Source: Saprospiraceae bacterium
GTDB taxonomy: Bacteria > Bacteroidota > Bacteroidia > Chitinophagales > Saprospiraceae
Assembly: GCA_023300835.1 (NCBI GenBank)
Contig: JALZVB010000201.1
Location: forward strand, 1-12,510
Direction of reading: 5' to 3'
Length of the DNA stretch: 12,510 bases
How positions within the stretch are numbered: the first letter of the stretch is position 1; every line of letters begins with the position of its first letter. Shown in pieces: positions 8,401-12,510 of this stretch. A program made the translations under genes and the position numbers. Under the pieces are notes generated by a model that ran no database searches, had not been told where the DNA came from, and saw only the letters and a list, made by a program, of their open reading frames with translations.

Positions 8401-8744
8401 TCAAACACCATATTCCCCTTGTTGAGATATAATCGGTTATCCACTTCATTACCGGCAAAAAACAAGTCTTGTAAACCATCGTTATCGAAATCAGCAATCC
8501 CTACTCCGGCTCCATTGTAATAATGCTGATAAGACATTACATTTCTATCACCTAGCGGATCATCGTTGAGTTTATTATTGAAATCTACATGCGTATTGGC
8601 AGAATTCAGAAGCTTAAACTGTGGCAATGGGCCATTGCTAGACTGAGCTTTTGTGGAGCTTACCGCAGATGAATCAGTAGTGGATTTATCCGACCCACAG
8701 GTAATAAAAAGGAGGCTTACAAAAGCTAATAGTAATACTCTCAT
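5403..8744 (-). CDS. Surface lipoprotein with 14 FG-GAP/VCBS calcium-loop repeats and an ASPIC/UnbV domain
   Basis: Large lipoprotein of 1113 residues. The signal peptide ends in a lipobox, LFIT followed by Cys16, so Cys16 should be lipidated and the protein anchored in the outer membrane, probably facing outward. It carries 14 DxDxDGxxD-type calcium-binding loops of FG-GAP/VCBS beta-propeller blades, starting at residues 85, 137, 195, 267, 319, 402, 493, 666, 719, 779, 839, 890, 924 and 1027. Seven loops precede and seven follow an ASPIC/UnbV domain (about 537-604, with VRGYESC, FGLG and VIWPDN), suggesting two propellers joined by that domain. The loop at 719-727 is weakened (DANGDNNPE) and the one at 924-932 has Asn for the fifth Asp. 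The family is common in Bacteroidota, often near SusC/SusD genes, but none is present here. Its molecular function is not established; binding of glycans or proteins is plausible. Confidence 0.88.
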   Translation of the reverse strand: MRVLLLAFVSLLFITCGSDKSTTDSSAVSSTKAQSSNGPLPQFKLLNSANTHVDFNNKLNDDPLGDRNVMSYQHYYNGAGVGIADFDNDGLQDLFFAGNEVDNRLYLNKGNMVFEDITKMAGVNENKNWAAGVSIVDINNDGYKDIYVSQQGPYSDSKDKENLLYLNNGDLTFTEVAKSMGLNDGNQSTQAVFFDYDKDGDLDCYVLNESPYAGKSLAFIFKELKNKENLIKSSGHLYRNDKSKFTRVTEQAGMLKNGFGLGVAVSDINNDGYPDLYVANDYSVPDYLFINQKDGTFKESVKEYTKQISFYSMGCDIADFNNDGLVDISVVDMAADDHFRSKTLMANMDVDQLRHFTKNLGYQNQFMFNSLQLNTGKGGFSNVANYCNFSNSDWSWATLMHDVDLDGDKDIFVSNGFRRYSRDNDFRNEMKAIRAKHNGKVPDDLKIEIYNRIPTVQLPNRLYVNNGDLKFEEIAEQVGLEKNTYSYGSAFGDLDNDGDADLVINNVDQEAMIYQNAASNNANFIKVKLSNNNKPTAGAKVTIKTAEGNQFQEYYFVRGYESCMEDVLFFGLGQQESVSEIQVIWPDNNLQVVKPNKINETLTINYAVGKIHNYSDSQPTALFEEITASASGINYVHKENDFDDFAKEILLPHMQSTLGPALATADVNGDGLEDFYIGGAFGTTGQVYLQTSDGKFKPNGAEPWNLDIYNEDMDAVFFDANGDNNPELLVLSGGGGDMEGKPVLLNDRFYANLGNGKFGKIKNAMPEISMVSSCQALTDFDGDGDQDLFIGGGAKPGQYPSAETSRFLRYEKNRFIDATEEVLPNAGNIGMIKSAQWVDLNGDGKQDLVLAGEWTGIKIFVSENGKLVDKSSEYGTDKMMGWWYNITVSDFDNDGDMDILAGNIGSNYKHKVSEKKPLYLYYNDFDNNGVGDIVLCKEYKNELVPARGRQCSSEQMPFIKDKFPTFKAFASANIADIYGKDKLDDSNKLTATTFRSVILENKNGKYTERQLPALANISPMLTATVLDVNSDGHSDIISAGNIFNTELETPSLDAGNGLVMLGDGKLNFKPLSVAESGIEIPNNVKKIKLLKSNQSQYLIAANNNNKVQLFKLK

Positions 8745-8936
8745 TTCTAGAATCTTATTTTTGGTAATAATGGTAATGCCTTAATCTTAGATAGACTTGG
8801 GCTATAAATAGCCTAAATATAAATTAAAGCTGTAGGATTACATATTGCATAGACATGCAACTACCTATAGAATTATCTATAATACGTAATAGACTGAAAA
8901 TAAGAAAAGTAGATATGTCAGATATAAACTATAAGA

Positions 8937-10835
8937 CTATCTCCTACGCTTCTTTTTCTTTCTAGACTTGGCTTTTATAACCTCCTGCTTGACTTGTTTC
9001 TTTCTTTCGTTAAGAAGCTTCTCTATGAGATCTTCTCTACCCATAGTCGCTAATTTCTGACGCAGCATTGTATAGTTTTCTCTTTTGTACCAAAAGAAAA
9101 ATACGTGTTGGTTCTTCTTGTCCTTATCATTCTTGGCCGTATAAATAGGTCTTAATGTATAAGGATGTACACCTGTATAGTAGATTATCGTAGCCACCGT
9201 CATAGGTGTAGGCGTAAAATCTTGGACTTGTTCTAGCCTGAACCCCATGTCCTTGGTTTCAGCAGCTAGGTTAGCCATTTCTTCTTGGGTACTTCCCGGG
9301 TGACTTGATATGAAGTATGGAATCAATGGTTGATTGAGACCATGCTTTTTATTGTAGAACTCGTACTTCTTTTTGAACTGATGAAAATGCTTGAAGGCTG
9401 GCTTACGCATTACCTTTAGTGTCGCATCAGACGTATGCTCAGGGGCTACTTTGAGACGACCACAGACATGACGACTTACGAGTTGATCCATGTATTCATC
9501 TAGACTACCATCGTTGTTCTTATTGTAATCATCTACAACTAAGTCATATCGGATTCCCGAACTTACAAATGCTTTTTTGACCTCTGGATGCGCATCAACT
9601 TTCTTGTATATTTCAGTAAGTGGCTTATGACTGGTATCTAGATTACTACATACTACGGGATGTATACATGATGGTGCGACACAACGATCACAGATGGATT
9701 GGACCTTACCTTTCATCTTATACATATTGGCCGATGGGCCACCTATATCACTGATATAACCTTTGTAATCAGGCATTTTAGTTACCGCTTCTACCTCTTT
9801 CATTATAGATTCCTCAGACCTACTGGCTACAAATTTTCCTTGATGCGCAGATATCGTACAGAAACTACAACCGCCAAAACAACCTCTATGCATATTGATA
9901 GAAAATCGGATCATCTCATAAGCTGGGATGGCACCTCTCTTAGCATATTTAGGATGCGGTTGTCTGGTATATGGTAAATCAAACGAGGTATCTATTTGCT
10001 CTTCCGTCATAGGCGGATAAGGGGGATTGATAACCAGCTTATGCTCTCCTACCCCTTGTATCAACCTTCGGGCTTGGACTTTATTGGATTCTTGTTCTAC
10101 GTGTTTGAAATTTGCTGCAAAGGCCATCTTGTCCTTGAGACATTTTTCATGAGAATTGAGAATCAGGTCTTCCCAGTTTTTATTCTTAGGCAGTGCCGCA
10201 TCTTTGGGATGTAACACCGCTGTCTGTGGTATTGTCTTAATAGATTCAAATGGAACCCCTTTCTGCATAAGTCTGACGATCTCTCTCAGTGGCATTTCTC
10301 CCATACCATAGACGAGCATGTCTGCCCCACTCTCTGTCAATATATTGGCAAATAATTTGTCTGACCAGTAATCATAATGTGTGACTCTTCTCAATGAGGC
10401 CTCTATACCACCTAGAAGAACAGGGACATCTGGGTATATTTTTTTGAGAATCTTAGTATAAGCTATTGAAGCATAATCAGGTCTGAAGCCTGATTGTCCA
10501 CCTGGTGTATAGGCATCAGTAGATCTTCGACGTTTACCGGCTGTATAGTGATTAACCATAGTATCCATGCACCCTGAGCTTACGCCAAAAAACAATTTGG
10601 GTACACCGAATTTTTTAAAATCCCTAAGATCATCTTGCCAATTAGGCTGTGGAACGATTCCCACCTTAAGGCCCATACTTTCTAAGATTCTACCTATTAC
10701 AGCATTCCCAAAAGCGGGATGATCCACATAGGCATCTCCAGAGATCAACACAACATCAAGTTCTGACCAATCTCTATACTCCAGTTCTTTTTTGGTAATA
10801 GGTAACCAATCCGATACAGGTCTTTTTACTTCCAT
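8937..10835 (-). CDS. ygiQ: YgiQ-family radical SAM protein
   Basis: Cytoplasmic iron-sulfur enzyme of 632 residues from the start chosen here. Order of parts: an N-terminal YgiQ domain starting RPVSDWLPITKKELEYR, the CMDTMVNHYTA and GGIEASLRR stretches, then the radical SAM core with the cluster motif CFGGCSFC (Cys319, Cys323, Cys326). A second conserved cysteine group follows, CDRCVAPSCIHPVVC (Cys382, 385, 390, 396), then GIRYDL, KVAPEHTSD and the C-terminal DUF3362-like part (DFTPTPMTVATIIYYTG). It ends in a very basic tail, KSRKKKKRRR. The reaction is not established for this family. The reading frame extends nine codons further, to 10862, but those codons contain a TAnnTTTG promoter box (10843-10850), and family proteins begin close to the (K)RPxSDWLP motif. 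The Met at 10833-10835 is therefore the likely start. The gene seems to be transcribed alone; a 192-base gap separates it from the lipoprotein gene. Confidence 0.92.
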   Translation of the reverse strand: MEVKRPVSDWLPITKKELEYRDWSELDVVLISGDAYVDHPAFGNAVIGRILESMGLKVGIVPQPNWQDDLRDFKKFGVPKLFFGVSSGCMDTMVNHYTAGKRRRSTDAYTPGGQSGFRPDYASIAYTKILKKIYPDVPVLLGGIEASLRRVTHYDYWSDKLFANILTESGADMLVYGMGEMPLREIVRLMQKGVPFESIKTIPQTAVLHPKDAALPKNKNWEDLILNSHEKCLKDKMAFAANFKHVEQESNKVQARRLIQGVGEHKLVINPPYPPMTEEQIDTSFDLPYTRQPHPKYAKRGAIPAYEMIRFSINMHRGCFGGCSFCTISAHQGKFVASRSEESIMKEVEAVTKMPDYKGYISDIGGPSANMYKMKGKVQSICDRCVAPSCIHPVVCSNLDTSHKPLTEIYKKVDAHPEVKKAFVSSGIRYDLVVDDYNKNNDGSLDEYMDQLVSRHVCGRLKVAPEHTSDATLKVMRKPAFKHFHQFKKKYEFYNKKHGLNQPLIPYFISSHPGSTQEEMANLAAETKDMGFRLEQVQDFTPTPMTVATIIYYTGVHPYTLRPIYTAKNDKDKKNQHVFFFWYKRENYTMLRQKLATMGREDLIEKLLNERKKQVKQEVIKAKSRKKKKRRR

Positions 10836-10842
10836 ACAATTA

Positions 10843-10876
10843 CAAAGATATACTATGTACAATAGCTTTTCTGCAA
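10843..10876 (-). promoter_or_regulatory. Bacteroidota-type promoter for ygiQ
   Basis: On the minus strand TATCTTTG (10850-10843) matches the -7 consensus TAnnTTTG perfectly. A TTG at 10876-10874 lies 23 bases upstream, at the far end of the accepted 17-23 base spacing. The box ends 7 bases before the ATG at 10835, so the message would be leaderless or nearly so. This decides the start of ygiQ. Confidence 0.6.
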
Positions 10877-11055
10877 TGCTTGTTCTCTAAATCCAGAACA
10901 TTCCTGAAGATCGTATTTTAGGGATGATATTTGAGAGACCTTAATGTATATTCGGCTGAATTACATAGGCGCTACTTTAATCTCATTAATAGTTATGAGT
11001 TACATAACCTTCCTGTATGAGAGATCAATAATTATATTCCATCAAACCATCAATA

Positions 11056-11421
11056 TTAGTTTGCTGTCAATTTATAGATATCTGTAGGTGTATTAACCAT
11101 AATAGCGTTTTTGCCGCTTACGGCTAATGGAGATTTGAGGAGTTGCGGATTCTTAATCAAGACATTAAGCCATCCATCCATGTTGAATTCTTTTCCTCTT
11201 ATATGTTGTTGATAATAAGGATGCGCCTTGTTCATGAGTTCTTTAGGATGCAGATCTAACTGGCTTAATAACGCCTTCCATGTCGTCGATGTAAAAGGAG
11301 ACTGTCCATGGGTATAACTTATGATTTTCTGTCCTGTGCTTTTGGCTAGAGCCAATGTCTTTTTATCAGAAGAAGACTCAGGGTTGTAATAGATCAATAT
11401 TTCTCTCGCATGTGTCCTCAT
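11056..11421 (-). CDS. ArsC/Spx-fold protein lacking the catalytic cysteine
   Basis: Small cytoplasmic protein of 121 residues with the outline of the arsenate reductase/Spx/YffB family. It has an opening strand and loop ILIYYNPESSSDKKTLALAK (8-27), a middle helical part with W49 and LDLHPKELMN (55-64), and the family's closing NPQLLKSPLAV (91-101). In true ArsC proteins the loop reads YNPxCSxSR and the closing motif has Arg-Pro-Ile. Here Ser16 stands in the cysteine position and Ser97 in the arginine position, and the protein has no cysteine anywhere. It therefore cannot work as a thiol-based arsenate reductase. I recall that similar cysteine-poor relatives are annotated as arsenate reductases in Bacteroidota; that is unverified memory. 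No arsenic-resistance genes are nearby. A non-catalytic or binding role, as for Spx with RNA polymerase, is possible but unsupported. Confidence 0.75.
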   Translation of the reverse strand: MRTHAREILIYYNPESSSDKKTLALAKSTGQKIISYTHGQSPFTSTTWKALLSQLDLHPKELMNKAHPYYQQHIRGKEFNMDGWLNVLIKNPQLLKSPLAVSGKNAIMVNTPTDIYKLTAN

Positions 11422-11572
11422 AATACATTCTGTTTTAATACAAGTAATTATAAGTATTTTATTTTACAAATACGTTATTTCACAGTACGATATTCGATAA
11501 AATAAAGCTTGTGGCAAATATTTAATATCTCAATCGTAGAAATATCTGTTTCCGACAAGTATATACTTTGTT

Positions 11573-11720
11573 TTTGCTTTGAAGTTGTCGCATTAGATTT
11601 AAAAATAAATTCGTTTAGATCAAGGCGAAAAGCACAGGCATAGTCATAGCTATGACGTGTATTTTCAACTAAGAGCTAGACAAATTCAATTGAAATATAC
11701 GCGACATTCTGAAAGCTAAT
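11573..11720. repeat. Long imperfect palindrome, copy A of a dispersed intergenic repeat
   Basis: Centred on the perfect 14-base palindrome GTCATAGCTATGAC (11643-11656). The two sides mirror each other for about 60-70 bases each. GTCGC at 11587-11591 pairs with GCGAC at 11701-11705, a run of A/T-rich matches follows inward, and GAAAAGCAC (11627-11635) is the counterpart of GTGTATTTTC (11657-11666) read in reverse. Outside GTCGC, GCTTTGAA on the left mirrors TTCTGAAAGC on the right. Copied onto RNA or extruded as DNA, it would form one long bulged hairpin. A decayed relative lies at about 1475-1566 in the opposite orientation. No reading frame or transposase is inside. It resembles a REP-like or MITE-like intergenic element. 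Confidence 0.7.
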
Positions 11721-11758
11721 TGGTAAAAGCCTGGTCTAAATTTAATGCTGTTTAGAAT

Positions 11759-11795
11759 AAAAAAGTCCAAACTCAACTTGAGCTTGGACTTTTTA
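11759..11795 (-). terminator. Intrinsic terminator of the right-edge T9SS gene
   Basis: GTCCAAaCTC at 11765-11774 and GAGcTTGGAC at 11780-11789 form a stem of 6 plus 3 pairs around one A-C mismatch, with a 5-base loop. The stem is flanked by A6 (11759-11764) and T5 (11790-11794). Read on the minus strand it begins 21 bases after the stop at 11816 and ends in a run of six T. The flanking A/T runs would let it work on the plus strand too, but no plus-strand gene reads into it. Confidence 0.85.
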
Positions 11796-11815
11796 TAATA
11801 TATATTTTGATAAAA

Positions 11816-12510
11816 TTATTGTTTGACAATTTTCTGCACGGCAATTTCTTTACCGTCTTGAGTTGCTTTTAGGATATACATTCCCTTATCTAAGCTCCCT
11901 AAATCAAATGAAAAATCTAGTTGTCCTATTTTCTTTGGCACAGAATTTAAGAATTGTTGTACCAATGTTCCATTGAGATTATAGAGCGAAAGATTTAATT
12001 TTGACTTACTCACAATTGGAATAGAAATATTAGCAATATTTCGTGTAGGGTTAGGATAAACTTTTGTTTTAGGAATTTCAATATCTACGGTAGATGTTTC
12101 CATCGGTCTAGCTAGATGTGAGACATAAGTCAGGTATCTTCTATTCAACTCAGTGTAGAGGCTTGAGATCCATACACTTCCTGGCTCATTATATTTTCTC
12201 TGGCATCCTGTATAATCTCCCCATCGCTCATCATCTCCATTGAGTACATCAACAGAACTGCCTCCTTCTTTAACTTTTATCCAATCTGAATAGTCACCAG
12301 CTGCATCGATATACATTGCTGAGAAGCCACATCTGTCTACAATACTTGAATGTGGTGCAACGACTATGAACTCCTCTTCATTCAGATTAGTACCCGTCCA
12401 TGCAACTGCAGGATAACCAAATTCTAAATCAGGCGCCCCTATTATTGCCCCTGTTATATCTTTGGTCGTAGAAACATTAGAAATTTGGCCGTGGTATATA
12501 GCCGCTTTAC
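11816..12510 (-). CDS. T9SS-exported protein of unassigned family, 5' partial
   Basis: The frame is open to the right edge: the first full codon is at 12508-12506, and 230 residues are visible. A Met at 12316 is internal and not the start, because coding sequence continues through it. The visible N-terminal part (about residues 1-145) includes AWTGTNLNEEEFIVVAPHSS (44-63) and a stretch with ERWGDYTGCQRKYNEPGSVW (98-117). I have the impression that RWGDYxG...PGxVW recurs in secreted Bacteroidota proteins, but I cannot name the domain. Residues about 155-230 are a T9SS type A sorting domain (KVYPNPTRNIANI, KGMYILKAT, ending KIVKQ). The protein should therefore be exported across the outer membrane and released or attached at the surface. 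It may be a surface protease, hydrolase or adhesin; nothing seen decides between them. Confidence 0.8.
   Translation of the reverse strand, partial: KAAIYHGQISNVSTTKDITGAIIGAPDLEFGYPAVAWTGTNLNEEEFIVVAPHSSIVDRCGFSAMYIDAAGDYSDWIKVKEGGSSVDVLNGDDERWGDYTGCQRKYNEPGSVWISSLYTELNRRYLTYVSHLARPMETSTVDIEIPKTKVYPNPTRNIANISIPIVSKSKLNLSLYNLNGTLVQQFLNSVPKKIGQLDFSFDLGSLDKGMYILKATQDGKEIAVQKIVKQ

Larger units (their letters stand above)
11422..11815. other. Gene-free stretch, 394 bases
   Basis: AT-rich DNA between the start of the ArsC-like gene and the stop of the right-hand T9SS gene, both on the minus strand. It holds the intact copy of the palindromic repeat (about 11573-11720) and an intrinsic terminator (11759-11795). 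The promoter of the ArsC-like gene should lie in 11422-11570, but I see no good TAnnTTTG box there. Confidence 0.6.

Noticed and set aside
5895..8432. Several plus-strand frames and one other minus-strand frame within the lipoprotein gene
   Set aside because: All are shadows of the repeated DxDxDG codons, with no start signals and no recognisable protein features.
5640..8510. Recurring short DNA words such as CCATCNTTATT, considered as a repeat array or CRISPR
   Set aside because: They encode the calcium loops of the lipoprotein in frame at irregular spacing, with no unique spacers.
8800..8813. Hairpin GGCTA-TAAA-TAGCC upstream of the lipoprotein gene
   Set aside because: Only five pairs, no T run and no known riboswitch features; it could arise by chance in AT-rich DNA.
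8845..8860. Inverted repeat TTGCAT-AGAC-ATGCAA between ygiQ and the lipoprotein gene
   Set aside because: It could be an operator, but no regulator gene is nearby and a six-base arm is not enough to call it.
9699..10214. Two plus-strand frames within ygiQ
   Set aside because: They are antisense to a clearly conserved radical SAM gene and carry no motif of their own.
10992..11008. Inverted repeat GTTATG-AGTTA-CATAAC after the ArsC-like gene on the plus-strand map
   Set aside because: It has no T run on either strand and lies before the ygiQ-side spacer without clear context, so it is neither a convincing terminator nor an operator.
11056..11421. Arsenic-resistance locus
   Set aside because: The protein lacks the catalytic cysteine and arginine, and no arsR, arsB or acr3-like gene is present.

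Overview
The window looks like a chromosomal piece of a low-GC, probably marine member of the Bacteroidota. Three of the eight genes end in a type A C-terminal domain of the type IX secretion system (T9SS), which is essentially confined to this phylum. The one clear promoter is of the Bacteroidota type (TTG, then TAnnTTTG), genes lack Shine-Dalgarno sequences, and one gene is a polysaccharide lyase of the alginate-lyase type. The genus cannot be named from sequence alone.

Layout. (1) Bases 1-1420, plus strand: the 3' part of a secreted PL6-type polysaccharide lyase with a T9SS tail; its 5' end lies left of the window. (2) 1421-1875: a 455-base gene-free stretch holding a degenerate copy of a dispersed repeat and a candidate promoter. 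(3) 1876-3656, plus strand: a tight two-gene unit with a 2-base gap, made of an APH/ecdysteroid-kinase-like small-molecule kinase followed by a CysQ/inositol-monophosphatase-family phosphatase. (4) 3682-8744, minus strand, converging on the previous unit: a 1113-residue lipoprotein with 14 calcium-loop (FG-GAP/VCBS) repeats and an ASPIC/UnbV domain, followed by a T9SS-exported CotH-family kinase. (5) 8937-10835, minus strand: a YgiQ-family radical SAM protein whose start should move nine codons inward, because a TAnnTTTG promoter box lies inside the longer reading frame. (6) 11056-11421, minus strand: an ArsC/Spx-fold protein that has lost the catalytic cysteine and contains no cysteine at all. 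(7) 11422-11815: a gene-free stretch with a long imperfect palindrome, the better copy of the same dispersed repeat, and a strong intrinsic terminator. (8) 11816-12510, minus strand: the 3' part of a third T9SS cargo protein.

How the genes work together. Much of the window encodes cell-surface or secreted proteins (PL6 lyase, CotH kinase, UnbV lipoprotein, right-edge cargo), as expected of a polysaccharide-degrading surface bacterium. There is no SusC/SusD pair, no second lyase and no regulator, so this is not a complete polysaccharide utilisation locus. The kinase/phosphatase pair is the only closely coupled unit. I see no defence system, CRISPR array, phage gene, transposase or RNA gene. 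The most notable items are the dispersed palindromic repeat, the kinase-phosphatase pair, the cysteine-free ArsC-like protein, and the exported kinase beside a large calcium-loop lipoprotein.
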